64,000 bases of DNA from CPC320 sp002684375 (GTDB lineage: Bacteria > Pseudomonadota > Alphaproteobacteria > Rhodobacterales > Rhodobacteraceae). The stretch spans positions 1 to 64,000 of the forward strand of contig CBFIHZ010000014.1 in the NCBI GenBank assembly GCA_965662545.1. The letters are read 5' to 3'. The notes under the pieces were generated by a model. The model had not been told where the DNA came from and ran no database searches. It saw nothing but the letters and a program-made list of their open reading frames with translations. Shown here one piece after another: positions 18,519-27,159 of the stretch. The position numbers were made by a program, and so were the translations under genes. Every line of letters begins with the position of its first letter. Position 1 is the first letter of the stretch.

Positions 18519-19937
18519 ATGAGTAAGTCGTATATTGGGGCTGTTCTCAGAGGCATAATAGGTCTGGCTGTCGCCGCTGCTTTGACTTTGCCAGTGCGGG
18601 CGGAAACATTGGCAGATGCGCTTGCTGCGGCCTATGTTAACAGTGGCTTGATTCAGCAAAATAGGGCTTTGTTACGCGCGGCAGATGAAGATGTGGTGAT
18701 AGCTGCTTCAAAATTACGGCCAATTTTGCAATGGTCAAGCTCGGTAAAAAGAAGCCTTTCCAGCGGTAGGATCGGATCAAACGGCGTATATCAGTCTTCG
18801 GATAGCACATCGACTGTCGCGTCAGCAGGGCTTGTGGCTGAGCTGTTAATCTATGACTTTGGCGCGTCAAAACTGGCCGTTCAGGTTAAGAAAGAGGCGG
18901 TTCTGGGTACCCGACAGAAACTGTTATCGGTGGAACAAAAAGTGTTGATCCGTGCGGTTGAAGCGTTCACGAATGTGCGCAGAGATACCGAAAAAGTGGC
19001 ATTGCGGCGCAGCAACCTCAGCTTGATTACCGAAGAGTTACGCGCGGCAAAAGACCGGTTTGACGTTGGGGAGGTGACACGAACGGATGTGGCTCTGGCC
19101 GAGGCACGGCTGGCGGGCTCTCGCAGTGCGCTGGCGGCGGCCGAGGGCACGCTGCGGGTTGCAGTTGAAGAATACCGCGCTGCAATCGGACATGCGCCCA
19201 AAGCGCTGAATGGGTCAGACAAAGTCTTGAAACCCGTGAAAAACCTTGATGCTGCAAAGGCTATAGCCGTACGCCAACACCCTGATATAAAAGAACTTCA
19301 GCATAGTGTCACAGTGGCAGAGCTGACCTTGCAGCAAGCCCAATTAGCCAAAAAGCCAATCGTGAAACTGTCGGGTTCTTATGGATTGACAGAAACGCTA
19401 ACCTCGCGGGCCTACGGGCGCAGTGGTGAGATAAAATTACAGGCAACCGGGTCGATTTATCAAGGTGGGCAAATCCCGGCTTTTGTGCGCCAAAGCGCGG
19501 CGAGGCGGGATGCCGCACGGTATGGCCTGAACTTGGCTGCATTGGCCGTTGAGCAAAATGTGGCAACAGCATATGCGCGCTTGCAGGTTGCCACCGCGGA
19601 AAAAGAGGCGAGCGAGCTCCAAATCCGCGCCGCGCGGGTTGCGTTTTTGGGAGTGCGGGAAGAGGCGGCCTTGGGCGCGCGGACGACGCTGGATGTCTTA
19701 AATGCGGAACAAGAACTCTTGGATGCTGAAAACAACAAGGTCTCGGCTTTGGCTGATCAGCAGATAGCCAGCTATAAGCTGCGGTCGTCTATGGGGCGCA
19801 TGACGGCTGATCTTTTGGGGCTGGATGTGCCAAAATACGATCCAGAAGAGTATTTTTCGCTTCAGGAAAATGCTCCCGCGGTTTCCGAGCAGGGCAAAAA
19901 ACTGGATCGGCTGCTCAAGTCACTCGGAAAAAAATAG
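18519..19937 (+). CDS. tolC: TolC family outer membrane efflux channel
   Basis: A 472-residue outer membrane channel protein. A signal peptide with hydrophobic core GIIGLAVAAALTLP ends at a likely cleavage site VRA, after which the mature protein begins with ETLADAL, the usual TolC opening. The rest is made of long alpha-helical heptad stretches with the internal structural repeat of the family. The ATG at 18519 is preferred over 18492 because AAGAGGGAAGAGA precedes it. It forms the trimeric exit duct for type I secretion and multidrug pumps, so it could serve the RTX-type proteins of this genome. Downstream lies the PopZ-like gene. Confidence 0.93.
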   Translation: MSKSYIGAVLRGIIGLAVAAALTLPVRAETLADALAAAYVNSGLIQQNRALLRAADEDVVIAASKLRPILQWSSSVKRSLSSGRIGSNGVYQSSDSTSTVASAGLVAELLIYDFGASKLAVQVKKEAVLGTRQKLLSVEQKVLIRAVEAFTNVRRDTEKVALRRSNLSLITEELRAAKDRFDVGEVTRTDVALAEARLAGSRSALAAAEGTLRVAVEEYRAAIGHAPKALNGSDKVLKPVKNLDAAKAIAVRQHPDIKELQHSVTVAELTLQQAQLAKKPIVKLSGSYGLTETLTSRAYGRSGEIKLQATGSIYQGGQIPAFVRQSAARRDAARYGLNLAALAVEQNVATAYARLQVATAEKEASELQIRAARVAFLGVREEAALGARTTLDVLNAEQELLDAENNKVSALADQQIASYKLRSSMGRMTADLLGLDVPKYDPEEYFSLQENAPAVSEQGKKLDRLLKSLGKK

Positions 19938-20006
19938 TCGCCAACTAGACATTGTACGAATGGAATGAAAGAGTTAGAGTGCGTTCAGGAGTTTACGGGT
20001 GAGGGC

Positions 20007-20942
20007 ATGTCTGGATCATCTTCAAACGAGGACGCTAAAGACGTATTGGCGTCAATCCGGCGCGTTATCGTCGACGAAGTGCGCGATAACCCAATGGCGC
20101 GCCCACAGAGTTCAACCCAGAGTTCAAAACCAAGTGGCGCAAAAAGATTGGTGCTGGGTCCGGCCTTGAGAGTGCCCAGTGAAAGTCAGTTTATCCCAGG
20201 CTCGGCTAGTGATACTCCGTCATCAAATGTTGTCGTAGGTTCGGATGGTCACCAAGATGATGCGCACGCCGACATGGATGCCGCGCCTAACCCGACTAAG
20301 AGCGGTGTGCAAAACATGTCCTCTACTAGCCCGGCCCCTGAGGCCGAACAGGCGCAAGAACAAAGGTCTAAAAAGCGTCGTGAACTGGTGCGGGCCCGGC
20401 GCAAAGAGCCGGCTCCAGTTGCAGAGGCACCCGTACATGCGTCGCGGCAGGAACCTGTGAAGACGCGGCAGCAAGCGCCTGTGTCCAAAACAGCGGTGCC
20501 TGTGAAAGCACCGCCCCAAAAACCTGTGCCAAAGGCTGCGGCGCCTGCAGGACCTAAGTCGGCCTCCGTGGGTTCTGCCCGGCGTAAGGATGCGTCGAAA
20601 CTTGAAACGAAAATAGCGGCATTAGAGACGCTGGTGGCGCGTTCAAAAGGGCAATGGGAACCGGATCGTCCTGAACAAGATGCCTATGCTGCAACGCAAG
20701 ACGCGCCGATGACCTGGGACAGTTCAGATGCCGCGCCGACCCCTTCTGCCAGTTCCACGTCGCGCAGCGCCCCCATAGAGCAATCAAAAACCGAAATGGA
20801 CGAAGCCAAATTTCGCCAGTTTGTTGTAGAAATTGTCCGCGAAGAGCTCAAAGTGCAGTTGGATATCCGCCTTAATCGTTTGGTGCGTAATATCGTTGGC
20901 CGCGAGGTTAAGCGCGCCTTGGATAAGGATGACGCATCCTAA
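20007..20942 (+). CDS. DUF2497/PopZ-like polar organising protein
   Basis: A 311-residue protein with the domain layout of the PopZ/DUF2497 group: an N-terminal helix DVLASIRRVIVDEVR, a long low-complexity middle rich in Pro, Ala, Lys and Arg, and a C-terminal helical block KFRQFVVEIVREEL followed by RNIVGREVKRAL. In Caulobacter, PopZ forms a polar hub that anchors chromosome origins through the C-terminal oligomerisation helices. The start at 20007 has GGGTGAGGG upstream; an ATG at 19965 would add 14 residues. It lies after tolC and convergently abuts cobQ with one base between stops. The family link is fairly clear from the two ends; the role is inferred. Confidence 0.7.
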   Translation: MSGSSSNEDAKDVLASIRRVIVDEVRDNPMARPQSSTQSSKPSGAKRLVLGPALRVPSESQFIPGSASDTPSSNVVVGSDGHQDDAHADMDAAPNPTKSGVQNMSSTSPAPEAEQAQEQRSKKRRELVRARRKEPAPVAEAPVHASRQEPVKTRQQAPVSKTAVPVKAPPQKPVPKAAAPAGPKSASVGSARRKDASKLETKIAALETLVARSKGQWEPDRPEQDAYAATQDAPMTWDSSDAAPTPSASSTSRSAPIEQSKTEMDEAKFRQFVVEIVREELKVQLDIRLNRLVRNIVGREVKRALDKDDAS

Positions 20943-20943
20943 G

Positions 20944-22404
20944 TCATGCGACTTCGCGCGCCAGAGACAATATATGGTCCAAATCCAACTGCTGCTCTAA
21001 CTGTCGCGCGAGGGCATCCAAAACATTCTCCACCCCTTGATCATAGTGCGTGGTGCTGACCGCGCCGAAGTCTTTGAGAAACGCTGCTCTAAAGCCGTCT
21101 TCGGCAAACAATCCGTGCAGATAACAGCCCCTTATGCGCCCGTCGATAGATGCGGCACCCTCGGGCCGGCCGGCAATATCCAGCCAAGCGCGTTCGCAAT
21201 CCGGGCCCTGCGTTTGCCCGATATGAATTTCATAACCCATGACTTGGTCACCGGTGGGCATATAGGTGGCCTCGGTGAGGGCCAATGTTTTTTCCGGGCG
21301 CATCTCGGTACTGATATCCAGCAAGCCCAGCCCCTCGACTGATCGCTGGTGGCTTTCTATTCCGTCAGGGTCTCGGATGTCTTTGCCCAACATCTGATAG
21401 CCGCCACAAAGCCCCAAAATACGCCCCCCGCGGCGATGATGAGCGCGCAAGTCTATATCCCAACCCTGTGTCCGAAAATATGCCAGATCGGCGATGGTTG
21501 ATTTGCTGCCCGGGATCAATACCAGATCGGCGTCGCCGGGCAGTGCTGTGCCGGCGCGGATCATTTCAACGGTAACATCGGGTTCGTTGGTGAGCGGGTC
21601 AAGGTCGTCAAAGTTGGCGATGCGAGACAGTACTGGCACTGCAATTTTGATCTGGCCACCGACATGAGATGCCAGTTCGAGCGCGTCTTCTGCTGGCAGT
21701 TTCCATGCATCTTGAAACCAGCTCAACACGCCCAGAGACGGCCAACCGGTATGTTCGGTGATGGCAGTAAGCCCTGCGTCAAACAGGCTGACATCACCGC
21801 GAAATTTATTGATTGCGAACCCAACAACCTGCTCTGCATCGTCCGCGTCCAGAACAGCTTGCGTACCGACCAGTTGCGCAATCACGCCCCCACGATCGAT
21901 ATCTCCCAGCAGGATCACGGGAACATTTGCCGCCCGTGCGAAACCCATATTGGCGATATCGTTGCGGCGCAGGTTAATCTCTGCTGGGCTGCCCGCGCCT
22001 TCGACTATGGTCAAATCCGCTTGACGCGCTATCCGTTGAAAGCTCTCTAAAACCGGAGGCATCAGGTCTTGCTTTTTGCGGCCAAAGTCACGCGCCGACA
22101 GATGTCCACGCATTTTTCCCTGTACGATCAACTGTGACCCGGTCTCGGATTCGGGTTTGAGCAAGACTGGGTTCATATCGGTATGGGGGGGGACCCCGGC
22201 CGCGCGGGCCTGCAATGCTTGAGCGCGACCGATTTCGCCGCCATCTGCGGTTACGGCTGCGTTGTTGGACATGTTTTGTGGTTTGAAAGGGCGGGTGGTC
22301 AGACCACGGTTCCGGAACGCTCTGAGCAATCCGGCCACTACCAGTGATTTGCCGACATTTGATCCGGCCCCTTGGATCATCAACGCCCGGCCCATCGGGC
22401 TCAT
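20944..22404 (-). CDS. cobQ: Cobyric acid synthase (glutamine-hydrolysing)
   Basis: A 486-residue enzyme that amidates the b, d, e and g side chains of adenosylcobyrinate diamide in cobalamin synthesis. The N-terminal synthetase domain has the ATP-binding loop MIQGAGSNVGKSLV and the block PFKPQNMSNN; the glutamine amidotransferase domain holds its nucleophile in GLCGGYQMLG (about residue 335) and a late GCYLHGLF block. Length is normal. No cobalamin riboswitch is visible in the 67 bases upstream, which instead hold a terminator for the preceding DUF6280 gene, so cobQ must have its own promoter or rely on readthrough. No other cob gene is in the window. Confidence 0.95.
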   Translation of the reverse strand: MSPMGRALMIQGAGSNVGKSLVVAGLLRAFRNRGLTTRPFKPQNMSNNAAVTADGGEIGRAQALQARAAGVPPHTDMNPVLLKPESETGSQLIVQGKMRGHLSARDFGRKKQDLMPPVLESFQRIARQADLTIVEGAGSPAEINLRRNDIANMGFARAANVPVILLGDIDRGGVIAQLVGTQAVLDADDAEQVVGFAINKFRGDVSLFDAGLTAITEHTGWPSLGVLSWFQDAWKLPAEDALELASHVGGQIKIAVPVLSRIANFDDLDPLTNEPDVTVEMIRAGTALPGDADLVLIPGSKSTIADLAYFRTQGWDIDLRAHHRRGGRILGLCGGYQMLGKDIRDPDGIESHQRSVEGLGLLDISTEMRPEKTLALTEATYMPTGDQVMGYEIHIGQTQGPDCERAWLDIAGRPEGAASIDGRIRGCYLHGLFAEDGFRAAFLKDFGAVSTTHYDQGVENVLDALARQLEQQLDLDHILSLAREVA

Positions 22405-22419
22405 TGCCCGCTAAGGCAT

Positions 22420-22444
22420 AAAAAAACGCACCCGTTTGGATGCG
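22420..22444 (-). terminator. Strong intrinsic terminator of the DUF6280 gene
   Basis: Read on the minus strand: a 7-bp stem CGCATCC / GGGTGCG (one G-T pair) with a 4-base loop, followed directly by seven T residues (plus-strand A tract 22420-22426). It lies between the DUF6280 gene and cobQ. Confidence 0.8.
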
Positions 22445-22471
22445 CTTTGCTGTGGAGCATGGTGGGTGTCT

Positions 22472-22792
22472 TCACGCAGCTTCGGCCTGTTCCGCCGCAT
22501 GGCGCCGTTCACTTTCTTCGCGCGACAGTGCGACAGACGTGCGCACGCCCTTGGAAACAAATTCCATCAGGCCGGTCACGACGCGCTCATTGGGGTCGAT
22601 CCCAGCGCAAGAAAGAACCTCACGACCGTCGCGTGACCGCGCCCAGCGTGCAATTTGTTCCGGTCCATTACCATATTTTTTGTCATCAGCGATCGCATCA
22701 TCTAACGCAGCCAATACCACCGCAGCGAAAAGCTTCCGCGCGCGGTTTCCCTGTTCATTATTAAAAGCTGATCCGTCAACGAAATCTTTCAT
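22472..22792 (-). CDS. DUF6280 family protein
   Basis: A 106-residue soluble protein that I recognise as DUF6280, a small, strongly conserved family of Rhodobacteraceae with no known function. It begins MKDFVDGSAFNNEQGNRARKL and contains the acidic stretch LDDAIADDKKYG, a WARSRDGREVL segment and a charged, helical C-terminus rich in Glu and Arg. There is no signal peptide or membrane segment. It is a one-gene transcript: an intrinsic terminator follows it, and a divergent efp gene lies 216 bases upstream. Its conservation suggests a housekeeping or regulatory role, which is inference. Confidence 0.8.
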   Translation of the reverse strand: MKDFVDGSAFNNEQGNRARKLFAAVVLAALDDAIADDKKYGNGPEQIARWARSRDGREVLSCAGIDPNERVVTGLMEFVSKGVRTSVALSREESERRHAAEQAEAA

Positions 22793-22937
22793 CTCGTCGT
22801 CCTTTTATTATTGTTCTTGTGTTCTAGGCGTGCCGTCATCTATGAAGCAAAAATACTGATTCGGATACCCCTCAAACGCAAAGCTGCCATGCTCTCAGTG
22901 CATAGCTTGATCTATGGGCACACGGCGTAACCACGCC

Positions 22938-22966
22938 TTGTCATGCTCCGATGCACAAGATATAGG
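22938..22966 (+). promoter_or_regulatory. Probable sigma-70 promoter of efp
   Basis: TTGTCA (22938-22943) and TATAGG (22961-22966) separated by 17 bases, 42 bases before the efp start codon, in the 216-base divergent gap between the DUF6280 gene and efp. Confidence 0.5.
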
Positions 22967-23008
22967 GCGTGTGAGATCAAAAACAACCTTTAGTGTCAGG
23001 TTTACATC

Positions 23009-23572
23009 ATGCCAAAAATCAATGGGAACGAGATTCGTCCAGGAAACGTACTTGAGCACAACAATGGCCTCTGGGCCGCTGTGAAGGTTGATCATGTCAA
23101 GCCAGGCAAGGGTGGCGCCTTTGCACAGGTTGAATTGCGCAATTTGCGCAATGGATCCAAATTGAACGAAAGGTTTCGCAGCGCAGATAAAGTGGAGCGG
23201 GTTCGGCTTGAACAAAAAGACCAGCAGTTTTTATACGAGAACGATGGAATGCTGGTGTTTATGGACACTGAGACTTACGAGCAGATCGAACTGCCAGCTG
23301 ATTTGCTGGGCGACCGCAGACCCTTTTTGCAAGACGGTATGACTATTGTCATGGAGTTTCATGAGGAAGAGGCGTTAAACGCCACGCTACCACAGAAGGT
23401 GATCTGTAAAATTGTTGAAACAGAGCCGGTGGTAAAGGGTCAGACGGCAGCAAACAGCTTTAAACCTGCGGTCCTTGATAATGGTGTGAAAGTCATGGTG
23501 CCACCTTTTGTAGGGCAGGATGAGGACATCGTGGTGAATACCGAGACGATGGAATATGCCGAGCGCGCCTAA
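23009..23572 (+). CDS. efp: Translation elongation factor P
   Basis: A 187-residue three-domain factor that relieves ribosome stalling at proline runs. The KOW-like N-terminal domain contains KPGKGGAF with Lys34, the residue that is beta-lysylated in many bacteria; the two OB domains follow, ending in VPPFVGQDEDIVVNTETMEY. Length and start (MPKINGNEIRPG) match the family. No epmA or epmB modification gene is in the window, so modification here is unresolved. It is a single gene with its own promoter, converging on ygfZ. Confidence 0.96.
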   Translation: MPKINGNEIRPGNVLEHNNGLWAAVKVDHVKPGKGGAFAQVELRNLRNGSKLNERFRSADKVERVRLEQKDQQFLYENDGMLVFMDTETYEQIELPADLLGDRRPFLQDGMTIVMEFHEEEALNATLPQKVICKIVETEPVVKGQTAANSFKPAVLDNGVKVMVPPFVGQDEDIVVNTETMEYAERA

Positions 23573-23622
23573 GTTATGGCGTGGGTCGCGCAAACCAGTA
23601 CTATGCCCTCACAGAATGAAAA

Positions 23623-24381
23623 CTAGGACTGTTCTTGGTCGGTAACATACCGGACCCGGGCGGATGCGGCCTGCATTTTATCCGTGGCCCGATCAAACCT
23701 CAGATAGGCCAATCCCAGCCCGCCAGATTGGCTGTATAACACACCGACGTTTTTACCATCTGCAACAATGTCTGTGCCCGTCGGTGCCTTCCCGTCGACA
23801 CGCACCTGTGCCAGACCTTTGCGCAGCGTGGCTTTATGCTTCATCCGAGCAGTGATTTCCTGACCGACATAACAGCCCTTTTTGAAATCAACTCCGTGCA
23901 GACGTTCAAACCCATTTTCCAATATATAACTATCAGCGGTGAGTTCGATGGTAACGGCGGGGATGCAAGCGGCAACCCGAAGGGCGGTCCAATCGCTGCC
24001 ATCGTCGCCCGAGCGTTCGCCGTAAAGCCGCCAGCCCAATGACCGATCACGCGGGTCTGACTTTGCGCCCTGCGGGGCAGATCCCGTGCCACAAAACACC
24101 TTGAGTGGGCTGTCATCAATCGTCACCTCGGCGCGCAGCTTATACATATTCAACCGTGTGGAAAGTGCGGGTGCAGCGCTGTCTGCCACATCCATATAGA
24201 TGGCCTTCTCATCTTGGAATAAAAAGAAATCGGTTATAAATTTACCTTGTGGCGTCAAGATCGCCGAATATGTCAGAGCCTGGGGCGTTTGGCTGACATC
24301 GTTTGTTACCAGACCTTGCAGAAACCCGGCCCGGTCATGGCCTCGGATTTCAAAAATATGTCGATCGCGCGTATAGGGCAT
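23623..24381 (-). CDS. ygfZ: Folate-binding YgfZ/GcvT-related Fe-S cluster protein
   Basis: A 252-residue protein of the YgfZ/IBA57 group, which uses tetrahydrofolate to help assemble or repair Fe-S enzymes. The signature KKGCYVGQEITARM (about residues 170-183) with its conserved cysteine is clear, as are the N-terminal FLQGLVTNDVSQ and ILTPQGKFITDFFLF segments. The ORF could be read from 24492, but the ATG at 24381 fits the family start and avoids 37 atypical residues. No operon partner is obvious; an ABC exporter gene ends 210 bases away on the same strand (24591). Confidence 0.87.
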   Translation of the reverse strand: MPYTRDRHIFEIRGHDRAGFLQGLVTNDVSQTPQALTYSAILTPQGKFITDFFLFQDEKAIYMDVADSAAPALSTRLNMYKLRAEVTIDDSPLKVFCGTGSAPQGAKSDPRDRSLGWRLYGERSGDDGSDWTALRVAACIPAVTIELTADSYILENGFERLHGVDFKKGCYVGQEITARMKHKATLRKGLAQVRVDGKAPTGTDIVADGKNVGVLYSQSGGLGLAYLRFDRATDKMQAASARVRYVTDQEQS

Positions 24382-24590
24382 CTGTCGTTCCGTTCGTTTG
24401 GGCATCAAAGACAGTCCGATATTTGTCTCGATCCTTTGTATATGTGTGCTGTGTGGGCTGTTGTCATCCCGCTGTTTGTTTTTATGGCTCAATCTGGCTG
24501 CCTGATCTGGCTGTTCAATTTGCCTTGTCGATCTCGCATCGCCCCGGCGGTTGGCCCGTGTTCGGCATGCGCATTGGAGGTGCGGCGGCG

Positions 24591-26342
24591 CTAGGCAGTT
24601 TTGGCCTCGTTGAGTTGTAGGTTGTAAAGTTCCGTATAGGCGCCGTTGCGGGCCATCAATGCCTCGTGGGTCCCGATTTCGACGACTTTGCCATGGGCCA
24701 TGACAATAATCTTATCAGCATTGCGGATTGTGGCGAGACGGTGGGCGATTACCAGCGTCGTGCGACCTTTGCTCAATTTGTCAAGCGCCGCTTGTACCAT
24801 ATTTTCAGATTGTGCATCCAGCGCCGACGTGGCTTCGTCAAGCAACAGAATCGGCGTATTCCTCAGCAGAGCCCGCGCGATCGCGACGCGTTGTCGTTGC
24901 CCCCCTGACAACAAAGACCCCCGGGGACCAACAGGTGTTTCAAGCCCCTTGGTCAGCCGTGGCAAGAAATCGCTGATATGCGCCGCATCCAGTACCACTT
25001 GCAGTGTTTCGGGCGCAATATCGGTCTGACCGAGCAGGATGTTTTCGCGCAGGCTTTCATCGAACAGCAGCGCATCTTGGGCAACCACAGAATAAAGCTG
25101 TCGCAAATCTTCCAGACGCAGACTGTCAACTGACACGCCCGACAGGGTGATCTGGCCGATCTGGGGGTCCACCAGGCGGGTTAACAAGTTAAAAATTGTT
25201 GATTTTCCAGCGCCTGACGCGCCCACCAATGCTGTGGTTTTTCCAGCCTCGGCCGTAAAAGAAACATTTTTTAAAACCTCTGTCCCAGCATAGCTTAGCG
25301 ATACATTTTCAAGCACAATAACCGGCGCGCCAGACGGGGCCGTATCGGGCGTTTCCGGAGACAGAAGGCTTGGTTTGAAATCAAGCAGGCCTTTGACGCG
25401 CTCGATCCCTGCGGCAGCGATTTGCAACGTGGCACTGAGCGTGCCGAGGCGCCGCAATGGCTCAAACGCCAGTCCGATAGCTGTGAAAAAACTCATGAAA
25501 TCGCCAACGCTTTTTTGGCCTGAAATAATCTCGTTGGCTCCATAGACGACCACGGCCAGAAATCCGATGCCCGACATCACATCCATAATGCCCGACATCC
25601 CGCCTTGGCCTAGCACCGCTTTGGTTTGAAAATTAATTCGTTTTTTGGCCAACGCCCGATAGCGGTTTACCTGATAGTCTTCGAGGGTGTTGAGTTTGAT
25701 CGGATTGATGCCGTGGAAAATCTCGTTCAAGCGCGTCGAGAGGTCCGCTGAGATATCGCGCACCAAGCGGGCATTACTGCGCACAAAGCGCTGCACCAGG
25801 ATCGACGGTAAAATCAGAAATGGTGTGGCAATACAGGCTATGAGTGTCCAGCGCCAATCGACGGAAACAGCCACTGCCATCAGGGCAATGACGGCGACAA
25901 AGTCGCGTCCGGCCCCGGTGATGATCGTCGCCCAGACCTGATTGATAGACCCGACATCGCCCTCGATGCGCTGCATGACCAATCCTGGTGGATGGGTGGC
26001 GTGAAAATCCCCGTCCAAGCGCATTAAGTGGCCAATCATATCTGTGCGGATATGGGCGGCCGTAACTTCTGAAAGCCTTGCAAGCAGGACTTTTTGCGCA
26101 ATGCTGGCCGAGGCGCGCAGAAGGAAAATACCCAAAATCAACAGTCCGACAAAAAGCGCGGCATCGGTGTCGCCACCGACAAACACCTGATCAAACATCG
26201 GCTTCATGATATAGCTCATTGCACCAAGCATGCTGCCCTCGATGGTCATAAACAGCAACGCAAGTAAGATAACCCATATGTGGCGGGCCATATAGGCGTG
26301 CCACAGCCATCGGAAGAGGCCCTGTTGCGGACTTTCACTCAT
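24591..26342 (-). CDS. ABC exporter, fused membrane and ATPase domains (MsbA-like)
   Basis: A 583-residue half-transporter. Six membrane helices occupy roughly residues 15-310; the ATPase domain has Walker A GASGAGKST (about 380), signature LSGGQRQR (about 482), Walker B ILLLDEATSALD (about 505) and IAHRLATI. The N-terminal block YIMKPMFDQVF and the overall layout match MsbA-type lipid exporters of Rhodobacteraceae, so a lipid A or glycolipid substrate is plausible but unproven. Its ATG overlaps the stop of the upstream phosphatase-like gene by 4 bases, so both are made together. Other classes of lipid or drug exporter cannot be excluded. Confidence 0.88.
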   Translation of the reverse strand: MSESPQQGLFRWLWHAYMARHIWVILLALLFMTIEGSMLGAMSYIMKPMFDQVFVGGDTDAALFVGLLILGIFLLRASASIAQKVLLARLSEVTAAHIRTDMIGHLMRLDGDFHATHPPGLVMQRIEGDVGSINQVWATIITGAGRDFVAVIALMAVAVSVDWRWTLIACIATPFLILPSILVQRFVRSNARLVRDISADLSTRLNEIFHGINPIKLNTLEDYQVNRYRALAKKRINFQTKAVLGQGGMSGIMDVMSGIGFLAVVVYGANEIISGQKSVGDFMSFFTAIGLAFEPLRRLGTLSATLQIAAAGIERVKGLLDFKPSLLSPETPDTAPSGAPVIVLENVSLSYAGTEVLKNVSFTAEAGKTTALVGASGAGKSTIFNLLTRLVDPQIGQITLSGVSVDSLRLEDLRQLYSVVAQDALLFDESLRENILLGQTDIAPETLQVVLDAAHISDFLPRLTKGLETPVGPRGSLLSGGQRQRVAIARALLRNTPILLLDEATSALDAQSENMVQAALDKLSKGRTTLVIAHRLATIRNADKIIVMAHGKVVEIGTHEALMARNGAYTELYNLQLNEAKTA

Positions 26343-26965
26343 GCCAACTCCCTTCGGGGACGATTGCTGTCGAACCCGGCTTGCCTTTTCTCGTTATCAT
26401 TTTCGTTTGCGATCCAGTCTTTCAAGCCAATCGCAGCGTGGAAATGCCGGGATTGGAAGCCGTCTAAAATACACTGGTAAATGTTGCATGTGCCGAATGC
26501 AATGCCAACAGAATAAGTGGAAATTTGGCTTTTCGCAGAGGCCACTGATACAGCTTGGAACACTTTCATACAGGCTGTGGCAATCAATCCGGTCCGGGTC
26601 GTGCCTGATTTGCCGTGAAATACTACCGGGTTTTTCATCTTCCACAGGATTTGGAAGATTTCCAAAATCCCCTCTGCGGGTGCGGCCCGATCCGCAACGA
26701 GGGGTCGATTGATCAGTGTGAGGCTCAGGACCTGACAGCTTTCGGTTTCAACCGTGGAGAGCGTGTGCTGCGGCGACTTGCGCAGATTAATGATTTTCCG
26801 GACGCACACGCTTTTGTAGTGTACCATCCAGGCCAGTAATGGCTGGTTATCGCGGGATAAGCCGGGGACGATTTGACGACAATTGTAACGGAAAAACTGT
26901 GCGAAATTCTGATTGAAAATATGCCACCAAATTTGTGCGGCGCGCTGGGCTGTCGGGTTTGACAT
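26339..26965 (-). CDS. Tyrosine/dual-specificity phosphatase-like protein lacking the catalytic cysteine
   Basis: A 208-residue protein matching the phosphatase that sits next to the MsbA-like exporter in related genomes: an early IVPGLSRDNQP segment, a VRKIINLR strand, the P-loop region and a C-terminal AIGLKDWIANE. The P-loop, normally HCxxGxxR, reads HGKSGTTRTG, with GGC (Gly) in place of the cysteine codon while the rest of the loop, including the arginine, is kept. Without the nucleophile it cannot act as a classical Cys phosphatase. The frame is intact and overlaps the exporter start by 4 bases, so a binding (pseudophosphatase) role or recent decay are the options. An unbroken frame up to 27424 exists, but its N-terminal part looks non-coding. 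Confidence 0.65.
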   Translation of the reverse strand: MSNPTAQRAAQIWWHIFNQNFAQFFRYNCRQIVPGLSRDNQPLLAWMVHYKSVCVRKIINLRKSPQHTLSTVETESCQVLSLTLINRPLVADRAAPAEGILEIFQILWKMKNPVVFHGKSGTTRTGLIATACMKVFQAVSVASAKSQISTYSVGIAFGTCNIYQCILDGFQSRHFHAAIGLKDWIANENDNEKRQAGFDSNRPRRELA

Positions 26966-27159
26966 GTCCGCGCTGCATGACGTTGTTGCGCGCGCAAGCC
27001 AGCCCGTTGATATGTGCATATGATTTGACAGCATGCGGAGGCCTAAAGCGACTGTTACAGCGCAGGGTTTACGGGCTTGCCGCTCGTGTGGCAAGCCGAT
27101 AGCAATGGGGGCGGCGCGTGCGCGCAGATTAGAATGCCGACAATTGTTAGGAAATACAG

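Noticed and set aside
22405..22471. Cobalamin riboswitch before cobQ
   Set aside because: The gap is only 67 bases and is occupied by a terminator hairpin; no B12-box-like sequence is visible.
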